Below, piece by piece: positions 16,493 to 22,670 of a DNA stretch of 64,000 bases. The DNA comes from RGIG4608 sp045637205 (GTDB taxonomy: Bacteria > Bacillota > Clostridia > Oscillospirales > CAG-272), in the NCBI GenBank assembly GCA_045637205.1, contig JAZTYY010000078.1, positions 1 to 64,000 of the forward strand. Direction: 5' to 3'. The notes under the pieces are model-generated. The model made no database searches. It was given only the letters and a program-made list of their open reading frames with translations, and was not told where the DNA came from. Each line of letters starts with the position of its first letter. Position 1 is the stretch's first letter. The position numbers were made by a program, and so were the translations under genes.

Positions 16493-17542
16493 TTAATCCT
16501 CCAATGCTTTTTCAAGCTGTTTTGCGATACATTCTGCCATAAGGGGCGGAACCGCATTACCTACTTGTCTAAACTGTTGTGTTTTGTTACCTATGAATAC
16601 AAAATCATCCGGGAACGACTGTATTCTCGCACATTCTCTTACGGTAGGAACGCGATTGTACTTGTAATGGAAATGATGTCTATGTCCTGTGTCAATAGTC
16701 GGCGCAGGCTTTTGACTTGCAAATCGAGTCCATGCCACATGGAAGTTACGGCTGCTTCTATACTCTTCAGGCAAATCACGATAATTTCCACCATCGGGAA
16801 CAAGAGAGATAATATGCTGTACTTTTTCCGAATGCGTAGCTGCAACATGGTTGTATACTTTGCGTGATTTCTCTCTCATGGTTTTTTGATATGCATTCTG
16901 TGGAGCAAATACATATTCTTGTTCTTCTTCACCCAATTCATCCGTAAGAGATGGCAAATCAGAAAGAGCCATTTCGCAAGTCACAACATAATCAAGCGCG
17001 TCAGGATAGAAGAATTCGCTCTCGCCATTCTTCATTCCAACAAACACTACTCTCTTGCGATTTTGAGGCACACCATAATCCGCAGCACAGAGTATCTGAT
17101 ATTTAACCGTATATCCAAGCTCAGTAAAACGCTTGATGATATTATCTTTTACTTCTCCGTTAAACAAGCCAACCAATCCCGGAACATTTTCAATAACAAA
17201 TGCTCTAGGCTTGATTTCTTCTACCAAGCGTATGTAACTCAAATAAAGCTTGTTTCTCGGATCATTGAAGTTGCGAGGACCAGAAAGAGAAAATCCCTGA
17301 CAAGGAGGGCCTCCAATAATAACATCAATGGTTTTATCGCCAATTACATTCTTGATATCAGCGTATCCGATTTCTGTGATATCACCACATATAGACTTTG
17401 CGCCATTATGGTTCGCTTCAAAGGTTTCAAGTGCTTTTTTATCATTGTCTATTCCAAGGACTATGTTAAAGCCTGCGCGTTCAAATCCACATGACAATCC
17501 GCCTGCTCCGCAGAACAAATCTAATACATTATATTTAATCAT
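16493..17542 (-). CDS. DNA (cytosine-5) methyltransferase, first copy
   Basis: The 349-aa enzyme starts at the ATG behind GAGGGAAAGC, inside the last codons of the HTH gene (8-bp overlap). Motifs: I L-F-C-G-A-G-G (9-15), IV G-G-P-P-C-Q-G-F-S (77-85, catalytic Cys81), VI E-N-V-P-G-L (118-123), VIII Q-N-R-K-R-V, and X G-N-A-V-P-P near the end. Its sequence differs clearly from the second m5C methylase (different recognition region and motif IV), so the two are not a recent duplication and probably modify different strands or sites. It is the first enzyme gene of the defence operon. Confidence 0.93.
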   Translation of the reverse strand: MIKYNVLDLFCGAGGLSCGFERAGFNIVLGIDNDKKALETFEANHNGAKSICGDITEIGYADIKNVIGDKTIDVIIGGPPCQGFSLSGPRNFNDPRNKLYLSYIRLVEEIKPRAFVIENVPGLVGLFNGEVKDNIIKRFTELGYTVKYQILCAADYGVPQNRKRVVFVGMKNGESEFFYPDALDYVVTCEMALSDLPSLTDELGEEEQEYVFAPQNAYQKTMREKSRKVYNHVAATHSEKVQHIISLVPDGGNYRDLPEEYRSSRNFHVAWTRFASQKPAPTIDTGHRHHFHYKYNRVPTVRECARIQSFPDDFVFIGNKTQQFRQVGNAVPPLMAECIAKQLEKALED

Positions 17543-17717
17543 TTTTGCTTTCCCTCGTCGTTCTTGCATCAATTGGTTTTTCGGCATCTTCCGGGATTAC
17601 CCATGCATCTCCAAGTTTGAAAACGCCTTTAATTCTTCCTTCGGCACACAAAATTTGAACTCTTCTCTGCGAAATGTTCCACTTTCGAGCAGCTTGGCTT
17701 GCAGTCATGTACTTCAT
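17535..17717 (-). CDS. Small helix-turn-helix protein heading the defence operon
   Basis: The 60-aa protein has a MerR/excisionase-like helix-turn-helix: T-A-S-Q-A-A-R-K-W-N-I-S-Q-R-R-V-Q-I-L-C (5-24), then G-R-I-K-G-V-F-K-L-G-D-A-W-V-I-P (27-42) forming the wing. It begins after AAATGGAGG and overlaps the first methylase by 8 bp. Such short proteins often sit directly before m5C methylases in Clostridia. In restriction-modification units a controller protein often times expression so that methylation precedes cleavage. A TTATTC/GAATAA palindrome in its leader is a candidate binding site. The regulatory role is inferred. Confidence 0.85.
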   Translation of the reverse strand: MKYMTASQAARKWNISQRRVQILCAEGRIKGVFKLGDAWVIPEDAEKPIDARTTRESKND

Positions 17718-17730
17718 GTTTTACCTCCAT

Positions 17731-17750
17731 TTATTCCACGGGGCGAATAA
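17731..17750 (-). promoter_or_regulatory. Candidate operator in the leader of the defence operon
   Basis: TTATTC (17731-17736) and GAATAA (17745-17750) are inverted around 8 bp, between the transcription start and the ribosome binding site of the HTH gene. This is a plausible autoregulation site for that protein. Confidence 0.4.
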
Positions 17751-17759
17751 TACAACCCT

Positions 17760-17788
17760 AGTATACCATACATTCTCTTTTTTGACAA
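17760..17788 (-). promoter_or_regulatory. Strong sigma-A promoter of the defence operon
   Basis: On the minus strand TTGTCA (17783-17788), a 17-bp spacer and TATACT (17760-17765) form a near-consensus promoter about 45 bp before the HTH gene. No comparably strong promoter was seen inside the operon, so the genes down to 6813 may share this transcript. Confidence 0.8.
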
Positions 17789-17841
17789 GATATAAATTAG
17801 TATTTATAAAAAATTTTAGTATTAATGAACATTCATTTCAT

Positions 17842-17883
17842 GTTACGCAATCACTCAAGTTTTGTTACGCAGGCCGCTACGCA
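17842..17883. repeat. GYTACGCA three-site array, left copy
   Basis: GTTACGCA at 17842 and 17864 and GCTACGCA at 17876 are spaced 22 and 12 bp. The same motif with the same spacing recurs at 20293-20334. The array starts 170 bp before the left copy of the 14-bp core repeat. Surrounding sequence is not shared, so the sites look like protein-binding sites, for example recombinase arm sites. Confidence 0.75.
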
Positions 17884-17991
17884 TCAAGTCCTGAGTTTAA
17901 AAAACGTACCGTCGGAATCGGCTAGATTCTCGGCGGTACACTATTAAAAAAGTTATGCAATTTGTCTAAAAATACACTAAAATAAGGTAAT

Positions 17992-18025
17992 ACAGCTGGG
18001 AGAGCGCTACCTTGGGGTGGTAGAG
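17992..18025 (+). other. tRNA-Pro D-arm and anticodon-arm fragment (left junction)
   Basis: This stretch reads as a tRNA D-loop (AGCTGGGAGAGC) and an anticodon arm. The stem CTACC/GGTAG encloses TTGGGGT, which gives a GGG proline anticodon. The acceptor and D-stem 5' parts are degenerate. Joined at the shared 14-mer to the fragment at 20461, it gives a nearly complete tRNA-Pro. The anticodon stem-loop, with its 7-nt centre, is a classic crossover site for tyrosine integrases. Confidence 0.7.
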
Positions 18026-18033
18026 ACCCCAAG
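18011..18033. repeat. Inverted repeat at the left junction
   Basis: CTTGGGGT (18011-18018) and ACCCCAAG (18026-18033) are perfect inverted repeats around GGTAGAG, so the left junction core is a short hairpin or a pair of recombinase core sites. The rest of the gap to 18258 holds only a GGGC...GCCC hairpin near 18120-18160 and a TTTGACCAC direct repeat near 18170-18190. Confidence 0.6.
18012..18025. repeat. 14-bp direct repeat, left att core
   Basis: TTGGGGTGGTAGAG is identical at 18012-18025 and 20461-20474, 2449 bp apart. Further right, AATTGACCAG (18040-18049) also recurs directly before the right copy (20451-20460). Confidence 0.75.
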
Positions 18034-18258
18034 TGCAAGAATTGACCAGCTGCGCCACACCCTTATACTGTTTCCCCGCTGCTTAGAACTTATTTTATCG
18101 TGTTTTCGCAACCAATATAATGGGCCTGTTCTTACCTGCTTCGAGGGTTGAACAAGCCCGTTTTTCGCCTTTGACCACATGTTTGACCACTTGCGGAGAT
18201 TTTTGCTCTATTTACACTTAATAGTACTATTTCGAAGTTCTATATTATAATTTAAATA

Positions 18259-20145
18259 TCAAACCTCAATGGGGTCTTTTATTCCACAAATATCCTTAAT
18301 AACATCAAAGATTTTTGCAAAATTCGAAAAATCAAAGTCTGCTGCATACTCATCTTGATCTAAGATCAATTGTGCAAAATCATCCTTAGGCAATGCAACA
18401 GAATGTTGCATTTCTGGGTCATCTGCTACCATATAAACCTTTTCATCAATCACCCCATTTATTAACACCTTATTTTTAATGCCACTAATACGCGTTTGAT
18501 ACTTTGCGTCCTTACCTATACCCGTTGAGTAGAATTCTTCTCCCAAAAACAATCTACGCCCTTGAGAATCAACCTTCAACAAATCATCTTTAGAGTAATA
18601 GTGCTCAATAGACGTGTATTTTCCATACACATCTTCATTTACCATTGGAATAGAAAATGCATAAATGTTAGGATATAGTTCAATATACTCTACTCCTGAA
18701 TCTCCAACAGTTTTTTTGCATATTTCTTCATTGTCACGATCAAACATACCGATCAACTTTCTGCTGGGAGAAGCAATATTAAACTGTTTCAAAAGTTCCA
18801 TTAATGTAGTATCGCCCATTGTATCTTCATATTCATAGATATCTATGGGCAAGTCTAGACCAAGCTTCTTAATTGCTGATTTAAGATGCTTCCAATCACT
18901 CTTTCCTTCCGTAATAATGAGAGGTCTTTGAGATTTTTCGGTTTCTGCAAATAACAAATTGTATTTTTTTGCAAAACGTTCATTCTCACTCACCATCATA
19001 TTGTATACTTCTTCGAAAAGATCATTATTGTATGGTGTACACCTTAATCCATTGTTGTCCAAATCAAATATCGAATAACATATATCTGCACTTTGCTCAA
19101 GTCCCAAATTAAAAAACGGAGAATGCGATGTTACTACAAACTGAACATTAGGAAACAGCTTCATAAGAGAAGGTAAAACTTCCTTCTGCAGTTTAATATG
19201 TAGGTGCTTGTCTATTTCATCTATAAGAACTACTCCCGATACGCTACTGAAATCATGCTGAATATTGTCAGCTTGTCTGGTGATTTCTCCAAACAGACTA
19301 ACTAATGCTAATTCGCCGGAAGACATATTGAATATTGATGGATATAAATGTCGGCCACTAATTTTTTCAATAATTTGGATTCTTGTAAAACCAGATTGAC
19401 GCGGACCTATTCCCAGTCTTACTGGCACTTTAACCTTGGATCGTAACAATTCACTAAAGATCTTGTTTAGATGTTCCCAGTTTCTCTGAGCTCCAGTTTT
19501 ATACAATTCGCTATCCAAGACTATATCCATAATCCAATTCGCAATATCTGGCAAATTAGAAGTTACTTCAATCGGGTTAGTCAGATATCCTGTAAATCCC
19601 ATATCCTTCTTAAATGATAAAGATACCGCATATGGATCATTAAGATAAGAGGGTTGCTCATATCTATACGCCGGGAAATAAGTCATTAAATTTGACTCAA
19701 ACAAGTTTCTAATCTTTTCCTTATCAGTTATGGTAAAGTATTTAACAACAGATGATTTATCAGACTTATTTTTTAATGTAGCATATGCAATTGGATTTGA
19801 AATTTCAACATCTTGATTATAATTACTCTCATCACTTAAGTCACGTATATCAATATAATCAATATTTTCATTATCATCAACGAACCTCAGATAGACAAAC
19901 GAATGTTTGGATTTGTCTAATACTGTAATTCCAGAAGATACTCTATAAAATTTGTTTTCAATCCCCTCAAACTGAAAAGCAAAACCTTTCTTGGCAAATT
20001 CAAAAAAAGCATCTACCACATAAGACATTATAGTTGTTTTACCAGCCCCATTTATTCCAGACAGGACTGTAATATTGCTATCAAAATTTAACTTCAAATT
20101 TTCGAACGGCGCTCTATTGAATATTTGCATTTCCTGTAACCGCAT
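18259..20145 (-). CDS. OLD-family-like ATPase/TOPRIM nuclease
   Basis: The 628-aa protein starts at the ATG behind GAGGAG. The ATPase half has Walker A G-I-N-G-A-G-K-T-T (30-38), an ABC-type signature S-S-G-E (275-278), Walker B V-V-L-I-D-E-I-D (305-312) and a switch His (T-S-H, 339-341). The C-terminal half carries TOPRIM motifs T-E-G-K-S-D (412-417) and F-D-R-D-N (468-472), which bind the metals for DNA cleavage. OLD proteins are phage-defence nucleases. No helicase partner (as in Gabija) or second gene lies next to it, so it fits the single-gene class. It is the sole cargo of the tRNA-inserted cassette and has its own promoter. Confidence 0.85.
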   Translation of the reverse strand: MRLQEMQIFNRAPFENLKLNFDSNITVLSGINGAGKTTIMSYVVDAFFEFAKKGFAFQFEGIENKFYRVSSGITVLDKSKHSFVYLRFVDDNENIDYIDIRDLSDESNYNQDVEISNPIAYATLKNKSDKSSVVKYFTITDKEKIRNLFESNLMTYFPAYRYEQPSYLNDPYAVSLSFKKDMGFTGYLTNPIEVTSNLPDIANWIMDIVLDSELYKTGAQRNWEHLNKIFSELLRSKVKVPVRLGIGPRQSGFTRIQIIEKISGRHLYPSIFNMSSGELALVSLFGEITRQADNIQHDFSSVSGVVLIDEIDKHLHIKLQKEVLPSLMKLFPNVQFVVTSHSPFFNLGLEQSADICYSIFDLDNNGLRCTPYNNDLFEEVYNMMVSENERFAKKYNLLFAETEKSQRPLIITEGKSDWKHLKSAIKKLGLDLPIDIYEYEDTMGDTTLMELLKQFNIASPSRKLIGMFDRDNEEICKKTVGDSGVEYIELYPNIYAFSIPMVNEDVYGKYTSIEHYYSKDDLLKVDSQGRRLFLGEEFYSTGIGKDAKYQTRISGIKNKVLINGVIDEKVYMVADDPEMQHSVALPKDDFAQLILDQDEYAADFDFSNFAKIFDVIKDICGIKDPIEV

Positions 20146-20195
20146 GTTATTTTCTCCTCGTACTGACAATTGTGCTAAATGTGTATTACATGCAT

Positions 20196-20224
20196 ATTAT
20201 ATCACAAAATTCGTCCTTTTTCAA
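20196..20224 (-). promoter_or_regulatory. Promoter of the OLD-like gene
   Basis: On the minus strand TTGAAA (20219-20224), a 17-bp spacer and TATAAT (20196-20201) lie about 50 bp before the start codon. The rest of the gene-free stretch 20146-20497 holds the second GYTACGCA array and the right tRNA junction. Confidence 0.75.
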
Positions 20225-20292
20225 CAATATTATGTAAACAAGGCGACGAATTTCTACGCCGCCTTATCATATATAATTCCATTGTCTTCCCT

Positions 20293-20334
20293 GCTACGCA
20301 ATTTGGTTATATTCGCTACGCAGTTTGTTACGCA
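20293..20334. repeat. GYTACGCA three-site array, right copy
   Basis: GCTACGCA at 20293 and 20315 and GTTACGCA at 20327 repeat the 22- and 12-bp spacing of the left array. This array starts 168 bp before the right core repeat. Confidence 0.75.
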
Positions 20335-20460
20335 ATGATGCTTTTAAGTTATTTTATGATGCTAAAACGCTATTCACTTCACACAAAAAAACAGGTCAAA
20401 TAATGAACTTAATGCCTCTACTCGCTGTGAGTAATGACCGAAAGTTTAAAAATTGACCAG

Positions 20461-20505
20461 TTGGGGTGGTAGAGGCCGCAGGTTCAAGTCCTGTCACTTA
20501 GACCA
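20461..20505 (+). tRNA. tRNA-Pro 3' half (displaced fragment, right junction)
   Basis: The fragment runs from the anticodon loop through the T-arm (GCAGG-TTCAAGT-CCTGT), the acceptor strand CACTTAG and A, to an encoded CCA. The sequence before it does not form a D-arm or 5' acceptor strand, so this is not a full tRNA. It is the 3' half displaced by insertion, followed directly by the tRNA's own terminator. Confidence 0.8.
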
Positions 20506-20535
20506 ATCGGACGTCCAAATGGGCGTCCGATTTTT
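20506..20535 (+). terminator. Terminator of the tRNA-Pro gene
   Basis: An 11-bp stem (20506-20516 with 20521-20531) closed by AAAT is followed by five T residues, immediately after the CCA end. It marks the original 3' flank of the tRNA and the edge of the core chromosome. Confidence 0.85.
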
Positions 20536-20705
20536 CTTTATTTATCAATATTTGATAAGCAACGTATTTGCCTGTGTCAAGAGGCTTGCCGTTTTCGTCG
20601 GTATCTCTGATAGTTCTAAAAGCAATCTTTTCCTTGTTGATTCCATCCTTTTGAGCTTGGTCGGGGGTGCGAGCGGAATTTTTATTGCCATTTTTATTTT
20701 GAGTA

Positions 20706-20734
20706 TTGACAAACGCATTTGCTTTGTGTATAAT
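20706..20734 (+). promoter_or_regulatory. Perfect-consensus sigma-A promoter
   Basis: TTGACA (20706-20711), exactly 17 bp, then TATAAT (20729-20734). It points away from pfkA's own promoter and no protein gene follows. Transcription would start at about 20741, the first base of a hairpin-forming RNA. Confidence 0.75.
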
Positions 20735-20740
20735 GGTATT

Positions 20741-20812
20741 AGAGTCAAGACGAGTTATAATGTTGGGAAATTGTATCCCAAGGTTCACTGACAACTCTTG
20801 ACTCTTATTTTT
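20741..20812 (+). ncRNA. Putative small structured RNA, about 70 nt
   Basis: AGAGTCAAGA (20741-20750) and TCTTGACTCT (20796-20805) pair perfectly, and an inner TTGGGA/TCCCAA hairpin sits between them. A U-rich tail (TATTTTTATT) follows. With a perfect promoter ending 7 bp upstream, this has the anatomy of an independent small RNA. It does not match a family I know. It runs antisense to the doubtful 98-aa ORF. Confidence 0.5.
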
Positions 20813-20893
20813 ATTCCAATAAATTTCAGTTATATCACGAAATCAACCACAAATCAACATTATTTTTTAATTGTTTCGTAAAATTACTTGCAA

Positions 20894-20926
20894 AAAAGAG
20901 CTTGACGCTATTGGTCAAGCTCTTTT
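20894..20926 (-). terminator. Terminator of pfkA
   Basis: AAAAGAGCTTGAC (20894-20906) pairs perfectly with GTCAAGCTCTTTT (20914-20926). Both arms are almost identical to those of the terminator at 5849-5882. Confidence 0.85.
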
Positions 20927-20948
20927 ATATTGTATTTGATTGTGTAAA

Positions 20949-22076
20949 TTAGTCACCAAATGAGATACCTGTATTACGAGCAGTTTTCACTACGAAGCCG
21001 TTGGGATCAACGTTGTGGCTACCACCCTTACTTGTTTCACCTGTAGCACCACTACCAAGCACCTTTTCAAGTGATACAGTCTGAGGAATTGCATTATAAA
21101 TTGTAACCATTTCACCGCTCTTACCCTCAAAGAGAGCATCTACTGCAAGTGATCCAAGCTTTGTGCAAAGGCTTCTATCGTACTGGCATGTTTCACCACC
21201 ACGCTGTGTATGACCGATATTTGTTGCACGAACTTCCTTGCCACCAAGCAATTCTTCAAGCTGAGATGCAAGCTGATCACCAACGCCACCAAGACGAATT
21301 GTATCAGCACTGTCAGCAACGATCTTCTTAATAACAACGTCGCCATCCTTGGGCTTAGCGCCTTCAGAAACAACGATTACTGTATCATACTGTCCCTTTG
21401 CATCACGTTCCTTGATAACTTCAGCAATTTTGTTGATATCATAAGGAATTTCGGGCAAAAGAATAATATCAGCGCCACCGGAAAGACCACCTTCAAGTGC
21501 AAGCCAACCACAGTTTCTACCCATAACTTCAAGAATCTGAACTCTATCGTGTGAAAATGCTGTTGTTCTAACTCTATCAACTGCATTGCAAATTACACCA
21601 AGAGCAGTTGTAAAGCCGAATGTAATATCAGCATATGAAACGTCATTGTCAATTGTCTTGGGAACACCAATTACCTTAACGCCCTTTCTTGCAAAGTCAC
21701 GTGCACTTGTAAGAGTGCCGTCACCACCGATAACTACAAGAGCATCAATGTTGAGATTTTTAAGGTTTTGAACAGCAACGTCACTTACGTCCTTGTGCTG
21801 AATGTTTCCGTTTTCATCACGGTAAGCATAGTTGAAAAGGTTATCCTTATTTGAGTTTTTAAGGATTGTTCCCCCCTGGTTCAAGATGTGTGCTGTATTT
21901 TCAGCTGTAAGCTCCATATAATTATTTGCATATAATCCTGCATATCCCTTTTTGAAGCCAATAACCTCACAACCGTATTTGTTAATTGCAGTAAGTGTTA
22001 CAGCTCTTACAACCGCATTAAGACCTGAGCAGTCGCCACCACCGGTCAAAACGCCAATTCTTTTAATTTCAGACAT
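20949..22076 (-). CDS. pfkA: 6-phosphofructokinase
   Basis: This 375-aa cytoplasmic enzyme phosphorylates fructose 6-phosphate in glycolysis. The second ATG was chosen because TGGAGA lies 7 nt before it and overlaps the first. Residues 11-20 (T-G-G-G-D-C-S-G-L-N) bind the phosphate donor. G-G-D-G-T (117-121) has Gly at the position that favours ATP, and P-K-T-I-D-N-D (139-145) has Lys where classic bacterial ATP enzymes have Gly. This Gly/Lys pair is that of the atypical ATP-dependent group; pyrophosphate enzymes usually have G-G-D-D plus Lys. It is monocistronic, with its own promoter and terminator, and marks the start of core chromosome beside the tRNA insertion site. Confidence 0.93.
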   Translation of the reverse strand: MSEIKRIGVLTGGGDCSGLNAVVRAVTLTAINKYGCEVIGFKKGYAGLYANNYMELTAENTAHILNQGGTILKNSNKDNLFNYAYRDENGNIQHKDVSDVAVQNLKNLNIDALVVIGGDGTLTSARDFARKGVKVIGVPKTIDNDVSYADITFGFTTALGVICNAVDRVRTTAFSHDRVQILEVMGRNCGWLALEGGLSGGADIILLPEIPYDINKIAEVIKERDAKGQYDTVIVVSEGAKPKDGDVVIKKIVADSADTIRLGGVGDQLASQLEELLGGKEVRATNIGHTQRGGETCQYDRSLCTKLGSLAVDALFEGKSGEMVTIYNAIPQTVSLEKVLGSGATGETSKGGSHNVDPNGFVVKTARNTGISFGD

Positions 22077-22155
22077 ATTTTTCTCCATTCTACTATTTTC
22101 TATATAGTCAATAAAATATTATTATATCTTTCGCGATTTTTTCGCATCTTTTCGT

Positions 22156-22184
22156 ATTATATCATAAAACTTTACATTTTTCAA
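22156..22184 (-). promoter_or_regulatory. Promoter of pfkA
   Basis: On the minus strand TTGAAA (22179-22184), a 17-bp spacer and TATAAT (22156-22161), about 80 bp before the start codon. Confidence 0.75.
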
Positions 22185-22212
22185 TATGTTTTTTAATATA
22201 TCTTTGAAAAAT

Positions 22213-22434
22213 TCATTCAAATTTGTATTCTTGGATAAAAATAATTATTTGCGCCCACTCATAAGCGGTGAGATACTTCCACGAGAGTTCTATTTTGGCT
22301 ACGTCGTGTCTTACAACAGCACCCACAACCTTGCCTTGAACATTACGTCCCGAATCAACAATTGTAGATGTGGTTGCATTATACGTTGACGGCTCGGGAA
22401 AATCGAAACCACCGATTGATACTAAAGCTGCCAT
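22213..22434 (-). pseudogene. Truncated phage tail-type protein remnant
   Basis: The 73-aa frame begins after a good TTTGGAGGTG site. It opens like a small tail/structural protein of Clostridia phages (M-A-A-L-V-S-I-G-G-F-D-F-P-E-P-S-T-Y, then V-D-S-G-R-N-V-Q-G-K-V, then V-A-K-I-E-L-S-W-K-Y-L-T). Related proteins continue for roughly another 50 residues. Here the frame ends soon after W-A-Q-I-I-I-F-I-Q, and no continuation or other tail gene follows. It is therefore probably a decayed prophage fragment. The family recollection is from pattern memory. Confidence 0.6.
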
Positions 22435-22464
22435 AAGTTCACCTCCAAAATATTTTTAAAAATA

Positions 22465-22498
22465 AAAGAGCGCCTATCATAAAAGATAGACGCTCTTT
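22465..22498. terminator. Hairpin before the tail-protein remnant
   Basis: AAAGAGCG at 22465-22472 pairs with CGCTCTTT at 22491-22498, continuing as CTATC/GATAG after one mismatch. It is probably a leftover terminator of the lost upstream prophage gene or a second barrier after the giant lipoprotein gene. Confidence 0.6.
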
Positions 22499-22596
22499 GG
22501 CGTTCAATATTAAGTGCATTTTATCCTATTATCATTATACTAGGATAATTATGGTAAGTCAATATACCTATTCTATATATGAGTGGCAGCATAAAG

Positions 22597-22622
22597 AAAA
22601 GGAGCGCAGAAGCGCTCCTTTT
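22597..22622 (-). terminator. Terminator of the giant lipoprotein gene
   Basis: AAAAGGAGCGC (22597-22607) pairs with GCGCTCCTTTT (22612-22622), U-tailed on both strands, 50 bp beyond the stop codon. Confidence 0.8.
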
Positions 22623-22670
22623 TATTATTTGTTTTTATTATTTACTAATAAAAAATTTGCTTTTAATCAG

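Larger units (their letters stand above)
18012..20474. mobile_element. 2449-bp integrase-less cassette inserted in tRNA-Pro
   Basis: A 14-bp direct repeat bounds the unit. Removing one repeat and everything between restores a continuous tRNA-Pro body (D-arm, anticodon arm, T-arm, acceptor and CCA). The only credible gene inside is the OLD-like ATPase/nuclease with its own promoter. No integrase or excisionase is encoded. Both copies of the core have a GYTACGCA array (22- and 12-bp spacing) 168-170 bp upstream. A recombinase acting in trans is implied, perhaps from the neighbouring element or a helper phage. The alternative is a decayed pair of tandem insertions. Confidence 0.65.
20498..20794 (-). 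pseudogene. Doubtful ORF, possible gene remnant
   Basis: This is a 98-aa frame with a TTG start, no clear ribosome binding site, and a stop inside the tRNA 3' end. Its second half is protein-like (K-I-A-F-R-T-I-R-D ... G-K-Y-V-A-Y-Q-I-L-I-N-K), yet the first half lies antisense to a perfect promoter and a hairpin. Most likely it is a truncated coding remnant left by insertion at the tRNA. It could also be chance. Confidence 0.3.

Noticed and set aside
16886..17494. 202-aa plus-strand ORF opposite the first m5C methylase
   Set aside because: The methylase on the other strand has all family motifs; the opposite frame has no start signal or recognisable domain.
18000..18065. A complete tRNA at the left junction
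   Set aside because: No acceptor stem or T-arm forms on either strand; only D-arm and anticodon-arm parts are present.
18110..18230. Minus-strand frame (V-V-K-H-V-V-K-G-E-K-R-A-C ...) that might be the tail of a lost integrase
   Set aside because: It is under 40 codons, has no catalytic residues, and upstream sequence is not coding; too little to claim a remnant.
18259..20145. A Gabija or Septu two-gene system
   Set aside because: No UvrD-like helicase (GajB) or HNH partner gene (PtuB) adjoins the ATPase/TOPRIM gene.
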